The position numbers were made by a program, and so were the translations under genes. A stretch of 64,000 bases of DNA from DASQBT01 sp963746955 (lineage in GTDB: Bacteria > Pseudomonadota > Gammaproteobacteria > Burkholderiales > Thiobacillaceae): the NCBI GenBank assembly GCA_963746955.1, contig CAVVDR010000002.1:1-64000 (forward strand), read 5' to 3'. Shown in pieces: positions 34,542 to 43,554 of the stretch (within the stretch, counting starts at the first letter, position 1; the number at the start of each line of letters is the position of its first letter). Below the pieces are notes generated by a model, which saw nothing but the letters and a program-made list of their open reading frames with translations, was not told the DNA's origin and searched no databases.

Positions 34542-35090
34542 TCAAAAAGCCGGCTTGTCCTCCGCGCTGCGATAACGTTCCACGCCGGCAAGGATTTCCG
34601 CGCGCGCGTCATTTGCCCCGCCCCAGCCTTCCACCTTGACCCATTTGCCGGGCTCCAGGTCCTTGTAGTGCTCGAAGAAATGGGCAATCTGTTTGAGTGC
34701 CAGTTCGGGCAGATCCTCCGGCCTTTGCATTTTGCAATACAGGCCGCATAACTTGTCGACCGGTACGGCGATCAGCTTGGCGTCCGCTCCTGCCTCGTCG
34801 GTCATCTTGAGCATGCCCAGCGGACGACAGCGCACCACCACCCCGGTCATCAGCGGCACCGGGGTGATCACCAGCACATCCACCGGATCACCGTCTTCCG
34901 ACAGCGTATGTGGGATATAGCCATAGTTGCAGGGGTAATGCATGGCCGTGGACATGAAACGGTCCACGAACATGGCCCCGGTTTCCTTGTCCACTTCGTA
35001 TTTGATCGGTTCGCCGTGGGCGGGAATTTCGATGATGACGTTGAAGTCATCTGGTAGATTCTTGCCGGAAGTAACGCGGTCGAGATTCAT
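34542..35090 (-). CDS. ppa: inorganic pyrophosphatase, family I
   Basis: Hydrolyses pyrophosphate, pulling biosynthesis and, in sulfur bacteria, sulfate-activation chemistry. It has 182 residues with substrate lysine near KYEVDKETGA, YPCNYGYIP and the metal site EDGDPVDVLV (active-site Asp triad), plus KVEGWGG near the end. The sequence is complete. It may share a transcript with the downstream phosphoesterase, 77 bases away. Confidence 0.96.
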   Translation of the reverse strand: MNLDRVTSGKNLPDDFNVIIEIPAHGEPIKYEVDKETGAMFVDRFMSTAMHYPCNYGYIPHTLSEDGDPVDVLVITPVPLMTGVVVRCRPLGMLKMTDEAGADAKLIAVPVDKLCGLYCKMQRPEDLPELALKQIAHFFEHYKDLEPGKWVKVEGWGGANDARAEILAGVERYRSAEDKPAF

Positions 35091-35392
35091 GACGGACTCT
35101 GCATGGCAATAAAAGCGCGGATTATACCTCCTTCGCTTGTAATGCCTCGTTCAGGGCTCGTTCAGGCTCTCATGGATAAGCTGCAATAACGGGCTAAGGA
35201 GATTCAGCTTGATTGAACCACGACCCATCTTGACCCGCGCTGAGTAAACCCACCCAGCGTTTCTCGTAATTGATCCAGCAGATTCATATAATCCCCGGCT
35301 CGCTATCGGGCGATGTGGCGGTATGGAAGCGAGGACGCCTGAATCTTGCTGGTGGCCTTGGTAGGGGCATTCGGCCTGCCTCCTGACACGCG

Positions 35393-35635
35393 TCAGATAT
35401 CCATCAGAGGCGAGCCGTCATTGAGAAAGGAGTCCCAATTCCCCAGCGTTATCAATCGGCATCCGCGTGCATGCCAAGGATAGTGTCGCATGCCTTCCAA
35501 TGGCTGCCGGTCTGCAATTCTTTCAACTTCGATGGCGCCGATCTGTTTGCAGCGGGCTATTTCCGTCAGATAACGTGTGCGAACGTTTTGTGAACCATAA
35601 TTAACGAACGCTATCGTTTCATAATAGTCAATAGA
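35393..35635 (-). pseudogene. start-less open frame, probable gene remnant
   Basis: An 80-codon minus-strand frame between stop codons (35636-35638 and 35393-35395) without an ATG, GTG or TTG before an internal ATG about two-thirds in. Its text looks protein-like: IDYYETIAFVNYGSQ, YLTEIARCKQIGAIEVERI and ITLGNWDSFLNDGSPLMDI. I do not recognise the family. The surrounding bases 35096-35735 hold no other gene that I can support. Confidence 0.4.
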
Positions 35636-35735
35636 TTAATTGAATCAATCAAGCTCTTAAGCTTGGCTTGATCGTGGCCGCTAATGGGTTTGAGTGGCGG
35701 TGGGTTATTCCCCTGCCGGACATCCGAAACCTGCC

Positions 35736-35826
35736 TTGCGGGTCGAGGGCAAACCCGCCGCGAGGCGGGGACGCAAAGTCTCCGGTCTGTTCTGCCGAAA
35801 GGTCAGATAGCGGGACTGCCGGATGA
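35736..35826 (+). promoter_or_regulatory. cyclic di-GMP-I riboswitch (GEMM)
   Basis: The conserved core is present in order: GGGCAAACC at 35747-35755; the helix CCCGCC/GGCGGG capped by a GCGA tetraloop (35754-35769); GGACGCAAAGTCTCCGG at 35769-35785, which includes the tetraloop receptor and ligand pocket; then AGATAGCGGGACTGCCGG at 35805-35822. It aligns block by block with the Vc2-type aptamer. It lies about 75 bases before the ATG of the DUF1631 gene. No classical terminator is seen in between, so control of translation or of an unrecognised structure is likely. Confidence 0.9.
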
Positions 35827-35901
35827 GCGAGCTGATCAGTCGACTCTCTCTCCTTTTCCTGCTCCGCCACCCCTGTCTCAAACACGCGGTCTGGAGTTGC
35901 T

Positions 35902-38103
35902 ATGTCTGACAATGTCGTAAGTATCAGCGAATTGGGCACTGCCCGGCGCTATGTCAATCGGGCGGACTCTCTTGCCTTGCTTCACGCCTGCCGAGACCAG
36001 CTGATTGAAGGGGTGAGCCGCATTATTACCCGGCAGACAGAGGCCATGGGAAATGCCCTCTTGGCCCAAGCAGAACGAGCGCCCCTGCTGGAGACCCGCA
36101 ACCTGTTCTACGAAGCCCAGAGCATGTTGAACACGCGCGCCAACGAAGTCATTCTGGCCTGCAAACGCGACTTCTTGTCCAGCTTTGACCAGACGACCTC
36201 CAGCAGCCCGGAGACTACTCGCGCCGCAACGCACGGGGAACTCAGCCTGCTGGGCGAAGAGGATTTTGAGTCCACGCTGACTGTAAATAAGGCAACTTCC
36301 CGCCTGCGCTTTAACAGTGCCGAAGAACTGGTAACCTTGGATTCCCGCATCGGCGTCTTGCTCGACCGGCCCCAGTTGAAGGAGGATGACAATCCCTTGG
36401 GCCCCCGCAGCATTTGTCAGTCCATACTTAACGGACTTGGCAGCCTAGAACTCGGACAAAAAGCCGGCCTCATCTTGTTGAACCAGTTTGAACTGGTTCT
36501 ATATCCCGAATTGCCGGCCCTTTACGGAACACTTAATGAATATCTCATAGGCAAAGGCATCCTGCCTGAAATCAAGGTGGGGCACTCGGTCCGCACACCC
36601 TCACGCGGCCCGGCACAGCAGGCGATAGGCGAAATCGACGATTTCAATCAGTTGTTCCAACAACTGGCCAGTGCCCAGAGTACGGTCGGCTCCGGCGCGA
36701 CAACACAGGGAAGCCTTGGCAACGGACAGGCGCCCAACCAGTCGTGGCGCGCAGCCTGGGGCGGCAACGCGCCCCTGGGCATGCTGGAAGCCCTCAATCG
36801 GCTTCAAAGCGGGCCACTGGTCTTGCCCAGCGGGGCGCAGATCAATCTGGTATCGCCCGCGGGCAACCATGCCAACGTACTGCGCGAGCTCCAGCAAAGC
36901 CCAGTCATGCTGGGGGCATCCCGCCTTGAATCCTTGCTGGTGGATGCGGTCGCCATGCTGTTCGACATCGTTTTTGATGAAGACCTGATTCCCAACAGCC
37001 TGAAGAACTTGCTCTCCCGCTTGCAACTGCCTGTACTCAAAGCTGCGCTGCTTGATCGCAATTTCTTTTCCAACCGCAAACATCCCGCGCGCAAACTGCT
37101 GGATGTGATTGCGGATCTGGCGGCCAATCTTGCCCCGGTAGCCGATGGCCACCACCCCCATCTGGACAGACTGGAAGGCATCATCGACCGGGTAGCCCAG
37201 GAATTTGACGAAGACTTGGCGGTGTTTGAAGCCGCGGCCCTCGAAGTGGCCGACCTGGAGGTTGAGCGCCAGTCCGCACTGGAAGCGAGTTTGACAGAGC
37301 CGATTCAGGATCTGCAACGCGCTGAACGGGCGGAGACTGCGCCGGTATTCATTCGGGACCAGATTCAGCAGGCTCTGCAGGGTCAGCCGGTCATGCCTGC
37401 CGTCGCCCGGTTTTTGCAAGACCGCTGGGCGGAGACCCTGAGCCAGACCTACATAGAACACGGGCCAGCCGCGCCGCAGTTCACCAGCGAGATGGAAACC
37501 ATGCGTGAACTCATCTGGAGCGTACAGCCGAAAGCTGACATGGATACCCGGCTGATGCTGGTACGCATCCTGCCCGGCATGCTCAAGCGCTTGCGCGAAG
37601 GCCGGGCCCGGTGCAAGGTCGAGCCGCGTGAATTGGATCAATTTTTCGCCGAACTTGTCGTGCTCCACGCCAATGCAGTGCGTCCCACTCCAGCGGCGGT
37701 TGTGCCCCTGCCCGAAGCCGAACCTGAGTTGGAAGTCATCGAGGAAACCCCTGCTGCCCACGTCGTGACGCAAGTGGCGCCGGCGCCAGTGCAGGTTCAG
37801 GTCGAAATTGAGGATGAATATACTGAGAGCGCGCGAGCCCTGAACAAGGGGGACTGGGTCGAATTTCACTATGACGACGGCACTTTCCGTTGGGCCCGGC
37901 TGGCATTCAGAAGCGAACGCGGCAACTACCTGTTTACTGATCAGGATAGCGTCAATACCTTCTCCACTTCCCTGCACCGGCTCGCTGACAAATTGCGCAC
38001 CGGCCAGGCTGTTCTGGTGGTTCGCCGCTCCATCACCGAAACCGCGTTCAGCAAGCTGGTGGCTTTCTTCCGTGCCAAGGCTGCGCCACCTATGCCTGCG
38101 TGA
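35902..38103 (+). CDS. DUF1631 family protein under a c-di-GMP riboswitch
   Basis: A 733-residue cytoplasmic protein that looks mostly helical (no signal or membrane helix), matching the length and style of DUF1631 proteins, which are of unknown function. The C-terminal 85 residues (from about KGDWVEFHYDDGT) form a separate beta-rich region with FRSERGNYLFTDQDSV, reminiscent of PilZ-like domains though the RxxxR signature is not clear. GGAG lies 7 bases before the ATG. The riboswitch upstream ties its expression to c-di-GMP. Confidence 0.8.
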   Translation: MSDNVVSISELGTARRYVNRADSLALLHACRDQLIEGVSRIITRQTEAMGNALLAQAERAPLLETRNLFYEAQSMLNTRANEVILACKRDFLSSFDQTTSSSPETTRAATHGELSLLGEEDFESTLTVNKATSRLRFNSAEELVTLDSRIGVLLDRPQLKEDDNPLGPRSICQSILNGLGSLELGQKAGLILLNQFELVLYPELPALYGTLNEYLIGKGILPEIKVGHSVRTPSRGPAQQAIGEIDDFNQLFQQLASAQSTVGSGATTQGSLGNGQAPNQSWRAAWGGNAPLGMLEALNRLQSGPLVLPSGAQINLVSPAGNHANVLRELQQSPVMLGASRLESLLVDAVAMLFDIVFDEDLIPNSLKNLLSRLQLPVLKAALLDRNFFSNRKHPARKLLDVIADLAANLAPVADGHHPHLDRLEGIIDRVAQEFDEDLAVFEAAALEVADLEVERQSALEASLTEPIQDLQRAERAETAPVFIRDQIQQALQGQPVMPAVARFLQDRWAETLSQTYIEHGPAAPQFTSEMETMRELIWSVQPKADMDTRLMLVRILPGMLKRLREGRARCKVEPRELDQFFAELVVLHANAVRPTPAAVVPLPEAEPELEVIEETPAAHVVTQVAPAPVQVQVEIEDEYTESARALNKGDWVEFHYDDGTFRWARLAFRSERGNYLFTDQDSVNTFSTSLHRLADKLRTGQAVLVVRRSITETAFSKLVAFFRAKAAPPMPA

Positions 38104-38123
38104 GGAATCCATGAACAGGCTCG

Positions 38124-38153
38124 GGGCCGGACTGGAGAAATCCACTCCGGCCC
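38124..38153 (+). terminator. possible terminator after the DUF1631 gene
   Basis: GGGCCGGA and TCCGGCCC (8 bp) surround a 14-base middle that can pair further (TGG/CCA). Only TGTT follows, so termination would be weak. It lies between the DUF1631 stop and the mutY start. Confidence 0.4.
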
Positions 38154-38168
38154 TGTTAGCATGCGGGG

Positions 38169-39239
38169 ATGCCGGTTTCGTTCGCACATAAACTCATTGC
38201 CTGGCAGAAGCGCCACGGGCGTCATGACCTGCCCTGGCAGGACAGCCGCAATCCCTATGCAATCTGGGTATCTGAAATCATGCTGCAGCAAACCCAGGTG
38301 GCCACGGTTATCCCCTACTACAAGCGGTTCATCCAGCGCATTCCGGATATTTCCGCACTCGCGCTGGCGACCGAGCAGGACGTGCTTACTTGCTGGGCCG
38401 GCCTGGGCTACTATGCGCGCGGACGCAATTTGCACAAGGCTGCGCAAATTGTCCGTAACCTGCACTCTGGCCGGTTTCCTTCAAACTTTGACGAGGTGGC
38501 CGCCCTTCCGGGTGTAGGACCTTCCACCGCCGCCGCCATCTGCGTCTTCGCCTTTGGGCAACGGCACGCCATCCTGGACGGCAACGTCAAGCGCGTGCTT
38601 GCACGCGCCTTTGGCGTCAGCGGTTACCCGGGAGAGAAGAAAGTCGAAAGTGCACTGTGGCAACTGTCCCGCAGTCTCTTGCCCGAGCAGGAACTGGCAA
38701 CCTATACCCAGGGCCTGATGGACCTGGGCGCCACGGTTTGCACCCGCAGCAAGCCTCGCTGCGAACGTTGCCCCCTGCGTGTCGGCTGCAAGGCCTTGCA
38801 GGAGAGCCGGGTAGGAGAATTGCCCAGTGCGCGGCCAAGAAAATCCCTTCCGGAAAAGCACGCACAGTTTCTGGTAATCCATTACGGGCCCGACCTGCTG
38901 CTGGAAAAGCGCCCGGCGCCCGGCATCTGGGGCGGACTGTGGAGCCTGCCGGAAGCCGACCCACAGACCGACCCGGCGCAGGCCTGCCTGCAAGTCAGCG
39001 GACAGATGCCCGCCAGGATTCAGACATTGCCCGCTCTGAGCCATAGCTTCACTCACTTCAAGCTCCATATCCAACCGCTCCAGATGACGTTGCCCTGCAA
39101 GCCCATCAGGGTAACTGAATCCGCGAGCCAGATCTGGATGCCCCTTGCCGACGCCCTGCACGCGGCGCTACCCAAGGCAGTGGAAAAGATCCTCAGGAAT
39201 CTTTCCGACGGCCGGGGACAGAACGTTGATCTTGATTGA
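38169..39239 (+). CDS. mutY: A/G-specific adenine DNA glycosylase
   Basis: Removes adenine mispaired with 8-oxoguanine. It has 356 residues: catalytic Glu in SEIMLQQTQV (36-45), helix-hairpin-helix LPGVGPSTAAAI, catalytic Asp in ILDGNVKRVLAR (138-149), and a [4Fe-4S] loop with Cys in CTRSKPRCERCPLRVGC. A NUDIX-like C-terminal domain recognises 8-oxoG. Its end overlaps the tatD start. Confidence 0.95.
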   Translation: MPVSFAHKLIAWQKRHGRHDLPWQDSRNPYAIWVSEIMLQQTQVATVIPYYKRFIQRIPDISALALATEQDVLTCWAGLGYYARGRNLHKAAQIVRNLHSGRFPSNFDEVAALPGVGPSTAAAICVFAFGQRHAILDGNVKRVLARAFGVSGYPGEKKVESALWQLSRSLLPEQELATYTQGLMDLGATVCTRSKPRCERCPLRVGCKALQESRVGELPSARPRKSLPEKHAQFLVIHYGPDLLLEKRPAPGIWGGLWSLPEADPQTDPAQACLQVSGQMPARIQTLPALSHSFTHFKLHIQPLQMTLPCKPIRVTESASQIWMPLADALHAALPKAVEKILRNLSDGRGQNVDLD

Positions 39240-40035
39240 CACCCACTGCCATCTCGATGCCGCGGAGTACGATGCCGACCGTGACGCCGTCGCCAGTGCC
39301 GCCCGCGCAGCCGGTATCGAAATCGTGGTTCCTTCGGTTGCTCGCTTCAACTTCGCGGCAGTGCAGGAAACTTGCGCCCGCTACCTTGGCTGTCACGCCG
39401 CCTACGGCATGCACCCCATGTATGTGCATGTTCACCAGCCTGCTGATGTCGATGAGCTACGCGCCCGGATACGAGCGGAAAGACCAGTAGCCATCGGTGA
39501 GATCGGGCTCGACCTGTTTCAGACCCATATCGACAGGCCGGGCGTTGATGAGGCGGACTTCAGGCAACAGGAATTCTTCTTCATGGAGCAACTGAAACTG
39601 GCGCGCGACTTTGACCTGCCAGTGTTGCTCCACATCCGCCGCGCCAGTGATCAGATTCTCAAACGTCTGCGTCGCATCAAGCTCAAGGGCGGCATCGCCC
39701 ACGCCTTCAACGGCTCGATTCAACAGGCCAAAGAATTCATCAAGCTGGGCTTCAAGCTGGGTTTCGGCGGCGCCTTCACCTGGCCGCGCGCCACCAATCT
39801 GCAGATGCTGGCGCGGGAGTTGCCGCTTGAAGCCATCGTCCTGGAAACCGACGGCCCCGACATTCCCCCGGTGTGGCTGGGCAAGGGGCGCAACAGCCCG
39901 GCGGAGGTGCCGCGCATTGCGCAAGTTCTGGCTGATCTGCGAGGGATCAGCGTCGACGAGGTAGCACGACAGACCACGGCGAATGCCCGCGCCGTACTCA
40001 GTCTGACATCTGCGGCTAGCGCCCCATCAGCTTGA
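39226..40035 (+). CDS. TatD-family metal-dependent hydrolase
   Basis: A 269-residue TIM-barrel nuclease-type protein. The TTG start at 39226 (MILIDTHCHLD) overlaps mutY by 14 bases and puts the metal-binding DTHCHLD at the N terminus as usual. Further motifs are IGEIGLD, LPVLLHIRRA, GGIAHAFNGS and LETDGPDIPP. The frame extends upstream to 39145, but those codons are inside mutY. Members act as 3'-5' exonucleases or D-aminoacyl hydrolases; the substrate here is unknown. Confidence 0.9.
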   Translation: MILIDTHCHLDAAEYDADRDAVASAARAAGIEIVVPSVARFNFAAVQETCARYLGCHAAYGMHPMYVHVHQPADVDELRARIRAERPVAIGEIGLDLFQTHIDRPGVDEADFRQQEFFFMEQLKLARDFDLPVLLHIRRASDQILKRLRRIKLKGGIAHAFNGSIQQAKEFIKLGFKLGFGGAFTWPRATNLQMLARELPLEAIVLETDGPDIPPVWLGKGRNSPAEVPRIAQVLADLRGISVDEVARQTTANARAVLSLTSAASAPSA

Positions 40036-40129
40036 AACGCATGCAGGCCGCACCGTTTTCACCCCTCGTCCCGTCTGCGGGGATCCCGGTGCCCCGAAGG
40101 GGTAGAGGGGCCCGAGGTGCGGGGTTTTG

Positions 40130-40249
40130 AACAGGCTCTAGCAAGACAATTCGACGCTGGCCCCTTTGATTCCGTGGTGTGAGCCCGGTGGTGTGCCGGT
40201 GGTGTGACCCCGGTGGTGCACCGCAACCGACCCGCGCCGCTGGGCCCTG
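40130..40249. repeat. REP-like motif and short GGTGGTGTG repeats
   Basis: CCCCTTTGATTC at 40161-40172 is followed by repeated CCGGTGGTGTG-type units (40174-40218). The reverse complement AATCAAAGGGG recurs at 41194-41204 on the other side of the DUF3800 gene, and the same 12-mer is at 518-529. Nothing coding is seen in this 214-base gap. Confidence 0.6.
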
Positions 40250-41161
40250 TCACCGGATCGTGAACTTCCTCCGAGCAAGGCGCTTCCACAATCGCTCCAG
40301 TCCCAGCCAAGTCAGAGTTGTTCGCACCCGACGCAGCCAGGTTGTACGCCTGGCGAGAGCATTGAGGGCTGGAACGACTCTGACAGGAGGCAGGCGAGTA
40401 GCAAACTCGCGCATGAACCTGTTTGCTGATCCTCGCCGCCCCATCGCCTCCTTGACTCCGGGCGTGCGCTCGAACGCATCACCCCACTCCGCGACCAAAC
40501 GATCCGGTATCTCCATGTAGCGATGGCGAAACCTGATCGCATTCGCTACTTCACGCTGCCGAGCGGAGCAACCGGCTTCTGTGCATCGCCTTACGTACCA
40601 CGCGAGCATGTCCGCCGTCTGTAGCGGCACCACTTCATCGTCACTCGCAAAGCGCGGAGGCCCTCCGAGCACGCGAGCCAGCGTCTGATCCATGTGCTTC
40701 AACGGCAGGTACCAAAGCGCCGCATCTGCTCCCACGTTGCCCTGCTCATCGAAGGTCAGTTCGACCGGCCCACTCAGACCCTCTTCAACAATTATTCGCG
40801 CCACGCCATACATGATTCCAACAAAGCACGGGAAGTACGAGTGTCGCAGGTCGTGAGGTGCACGGGGACGCAATGCTTCAACGTGCACGGCTCGGCTGAT
40901 GCTGCATTCGATGGATACGGGCTTGTACCTCGCCAGGACAGCAACCAAAGAGTCAATCTTCGCCTCGCGTGCTTGCTCCGACCATCCCTGAAAGCAAGTG
41001 GTCATGTGCAGCGAAGTCAGCGCTGGGGGCCTCGCGAGTTCGACCTTCCAGTCTTCAGTAAGCCGCTTCCACGCTTCTGCGGTCAGAATGTATCCCGCCA
41101 AAACGAGTCGCTTGTCGACACGAAAGTCACTCGCAGAATCGTCAACATAGACTTCAAGCAT
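40250..41161 (-). CDS. DUF3800 domain protein
   Basis: A 303-residue protein with the DUF3800 layout. An N-terminal YVDDSASD motif (acidic, RNase-H-like strand) is followed by a second acidic strand LTFDEQGN near 155 and by ADMLAWYVRR near 205. Such proteins are often encoded on mobile or defence-associated DNA and may be nucleases, but function is not established. Start 41161 (MLEVYVDDS) is preferred to 41188. It stands alone and is bracketed by inverted REP-like motifs, suggesting acquisition as a unit. Confidence 0.7.
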   Translation of the reverse strand: MLEVYVDDSASDFRVDKRLVLAGYILTAEAWKRLTEDWKVELARPPALTSLHMTTCFQGWSEQAREAKIDSLVAVLARYKPVSIECSISRAVHVEALRPRAPHDLRHSYFPCFVGIMYGVARIIVEEGLSGPVELTFDEQGNVGADAALWYLPLKHMDQTLARVLGGPPRFASDDEVVPLQTADMLAWYVRRCTEAGCSARQREVANAIRFRHRYMEIPDRLVAEWGDAFERTPGVKEAMGRRGSANRFMREFATRLPPVRVVPALNALARRTTWLRRVRTTLTWLGLERLWKRLARRKFTIR

Positions 41162-41269
41162 CCACTCCCCTGCCTTTCGCCGAAACACCTCGCAATCAAA
41201 GGGGTCGGGCTCGCTTTATTCCCGGCATTTGAAGTCAACCTTGCACGCCCCTCTTGTCCTGAGCGCCCC

Positions 41270-41737
41270 TCATATCCAGCGCCGCACCCTGCTCGTGTAA
41301 TCCTGGTAAGCCTCGCCGAACCGCGCCATCAGGTGCGCCTCTTCATGGGCGATGACATGGTAGCACATGAGCCACCAGACCACCGGCGCCAGCGCCAGAG
41401 TCCAGTAGGTTTTCAGCAGCAGGGTGACGCCGGCGTAAACCAGCCAGTCACCCACATAAATGGGATTGCGGGAAAATGCATAGGGGCCGCTTGAAACCAG
41501 CGTGGATACCGCCTTGTAGGGATGGACCGTGGCGTGATGCCGCCAGATGGTAAGGGCCGCCCAAAGGGTCAAGAGCACCCCCAGGCTCACTGAGCCCCAG
41601 CCCAGATCGTGCAGTAGACTGCCACCGCCAAAGCCGAAGGGAATTTGCCGATTAATCCACCAGCCGGCCGCCAGCCCTGTTGCATACACCAAGGGCGGCG
41701 GCAACAGCGTGGCGGGTCGCTCTGCGGGATTCGTCAT
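41270..41737 (-). CDS. isoprenylcysteine carboxyl methyltransferase-like membrane protein
   Basis: A 155-residue protein with about four membrane helices and the ICMT/PEMT-like motif GPYAFSRNPIYVGDWLVY followed by a C-terminal EEAHLMARFGEAYQDY segment (SAM-binding region). It probably methylates a small or lipid substrate, which is unknown. It is a single gene between the DUF3800 locus and a decarboxylase-like gene on the same strand. Confidence 0.85.
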   Translation of the reverse strand: MTNPAERPATLLPPPLVYATGLAAGWWINRQIPFGFGGGSLLHDLGWGSVSLGVLLTLWAALTIWRHHATVHPYKAVSTLVSSGPYAFSRNPIYVGDWLVYAGVTLLLKTYWTLALAPVVWWLMCYHVIAHEEAHLMARFGEAYQDYTSRVRRWI

Positions 41738-41806
41738 GTACAGGCAGGAAGATCAAGAGCCGTGAACCATGGCGGATTGGGTCTCGCTCATTCGCGGTGG
41801 AGGTGC

Positions 41807-42340
41807 TCAGAAATCCTTCACCACGCGGAAGGCATTAAGCGCGATGTCACTGGCCGTCATGCGCGCGCCATGCGCAACAGCATCCATGATGTCCTGATCG
41901 CTATAGCCCTGATCCCGCACATGAGCCACATCGTTTGCCGTCACCTGGGTGGAATGGCGCACGGCCTTGAGCACCAGCCCCAGCATGGCCTTTTCCTTGT
42001 GCGGCAGATTCGCGTCGGCCGGGTTGTCGATCAGATAATCCACCTGATCCGGCGTCCAGCCATACATGTTGAGCAACATGCCGGTATTCATGTCCACGCA
42101 GTAATCGCAGTGATTGCCGCGCGAAACCATGAGCCGGATGCAGGTCAGCAGAACGCCGGTTAGATTTGGGTGATTCATGGAATAAGTGACAAACTCCCAT
42201 TGCTGCTTGAGCAGAAATGGCGAAACGCTCCAAACCTTGAACACATTCGGAACATTGCCGAAGGCTTGCTGAATTTCGTCGTAGATACGCGCCACGTCGC
42301 CGGTGGCTTCTTCCGGCTGGACCATGTTGAGCAGGCTCAT
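41807..42340 (-). CDS. carboxymuconolactone decarboxylase/AhpD-like protein
   Basis: A 177-residue all-helical protein of the CMD/AhpD fold. The redox-type CxxC motif (CDYC with HCDYCVDMN) lies near residue 79, followed by an alkylhydroperoxidase-like DVAHVRDQGYSDQDIMDAVAHGA. AhpD-type members reduce peroxiredoxins or act as peroxidases; the partner is not visible. The next gene on the minus strand upstream is a TlpA-like thioredoxin. Confidence 0.8.
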   Translation of the reverse strand: MSLLNMVQPEEATGDVARIYDEIQQAFGNVPNVFKVWSVSPFLLKQQWEFVTYSMNHPNLTGVLLTCIRLMVSRGNHCDYCVDMNTGMLLNMYGWTPDQVDYLIDNPADANLPHKEKAMLGLVLKAVRHSTQVTANDVAHVRDQGYSDQDIMDAVAHGARMTASDIALNAFRVVKDF

Positions 42341-42407
42341 GCTTGACTCCCCCGTACTTTGATCAAATTAATCTGAAGTTCCCTTTGTTAACTCTGGTCC
42401 AGGGCAC

Positions 42408-42947
42408 CTATTTCTCCCGCAGCAACCCCTCAATCTTTTTCAGCATTTGCGCGTGATCAAAGACCCTGCCACCGATGGCACGATAGGTCATTCGTCCTCT
42501 CTTGTCGATCACGAACGTGGTGGGCAAGCCCCGCACCGGCCACAGCGCCATGGCGTCACCGATTGGGTCGAGCAGGACCGGGAAGACAGGCGGGGTATCC
42601 AGCGCAGAGGTAAAGCCCTCGATTGCATCGACTTCCTCCCCCTCATTGACGGCGAGGATCTCCAAAGGGCGGTCTGCCATAATTTTCCTCAGCCGCTCCA
42701 TCGAGGCAAACTCACGGCGGCAGGGCGGGCACCAGGTTGCCCAGAAGTTGACGATTACGACTTTGCCTTTCAGATCTGACAAGGCAATGTGTTGTCCTTC
42801 CACGCTAGCCAGTTCAAGCTCGGGCGCGCTCAGCCGGGGACGAACCGGCGTCAAGGTGAATTGCAGCGGCGGGTCGGCCGCCAGAACGGTCAGGCTGGCC
42901 AGACAAAGCAGCAGTTTAAGGGGCAGCAGGCGCCGCACACTGAACAT
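42408..42947 (-). CDS. TlpA/ResA-like periplasmic thioredoxin
   Basis: A 179-residue exported thioredoxin-fold protein. It has a signal peptide (1-23, ending near VLA-ADP), the redox centre WATWCPPCRRE (near 70-80) and the cis-Pro GLPTTFVID. Proteins of this type reduce disulfides for cytochrome c maturation or similar tasks, which fits the c-type cytochromes in the window. Its start overlaps the upstream gene by 32 bases, indicating coupling. Confidence 0.9.
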   Translation of the reverse strand: MFSVRRLLPLKLLLCLASLTVLAADPPLQFTLTPVRPRLSAPELELASVEGQHIALSDLKGKVVIVNFWATWCPPCRREFASMERLRKIMADRPLEILAVNEGEEVDAIEGFTSALDTPPVFPVLLDPIGDAMALWPVRGLPTTFVIDKRGRMTYRAIGGRVFDHAQMLKKIEGLLREK

Positions 42948-43548
42948 TCTTCAATATCCCTTCATGACGTTTCTTCCCCTGGCGCCAGCGATACACCACA
43001 TCAAAGCGGCTACCGGGCGGAAGTTCGAATGTGGTCATGCCCTGGTTCCAGTCACCCGGGAAGAAAGTCTGCTCAACCGGAAACTGCGCCCATTCAAACG
43101 CCAACTTTACCGGCTTGGGCTGGTTGCGAGGCTGGAAACGGGCCAGCCAATCATGCTTGGTCAGCATCACTTGCGGCGTCCCGTCCTCGGGCACATAGCG
43201 CCACTCGACGAGGCAATAGTTGATGGGCTTCGTAGTCTCATTGCGCAGGACGGTCATGAACACGCAGTGGCGCGCAAACTCTTCCACCGACTTGTCGTCC
43301 AGCCCGCGAGCGGTCATGAAGGCCCGGGCCTGGTCGGCTGTGATCTGGGTCATGCGCAGATGGACCCCGTGATCTTCCGTTTCCCAGGTTCCGATGCCAG
43401 TTTCGGGGGATTGGCTGTGGCGGGTTTCACCCCCCAAGACCGGCGAGGCAAGCATTGTCAGAAAACAAACCCACGCCCAGCCAAACGGTGCGCGCCCCGG
43501 CATCGGCGCAGGGCATGCACTTGAAGCCCGGAGCGGCTGAGTCTTCAT
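42916..43548 (-). CDS. secreted protein of unknown function, coupled to TlpA
   Basis: A 210-residue protein with a long N-terminal region and a hydrophobic stretch near 22-38 ending SPVLGGETR, consistent with an export signal. The remainder looks beta-rich with Trp and Tyr (WRYVPEDGTP, FELPPGSRFDVVYRW). I do not recognise the family. The 32-base overlap with the TlpA gene suggests they are made together. It may begin at a later Met (MPGRAPFG). Confidence 0.6.
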   Translation of the reverse strand: MKTQPLRASSACPAPMPGRAPFGWAWVCFLTMLASPVLGGETRHSQSPETGIGTWETEDHGVHLRMTQITADQARAFMTARGLDDKSVEEFARHCVFMTVLRNETTKPINYCLVEWRYVPEDGTPQVMLTKHDWLARFQPRNQPKPVKLAFEWAQFPVEQTFFPGDWNQGMTTFELPPGSRFDVVYRWRQGKKRHEGILKNVQCAAPAAP

Positions 43549-43554
43549 CGGGCG

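Noticed and set aside
36601..38187. A 528-codon minus-strand frame opposite the DUF1631 gene
   Set aside because: Its residues follow the antisense codon bias of the DUF1631 gene; no motif, no ribosome site.
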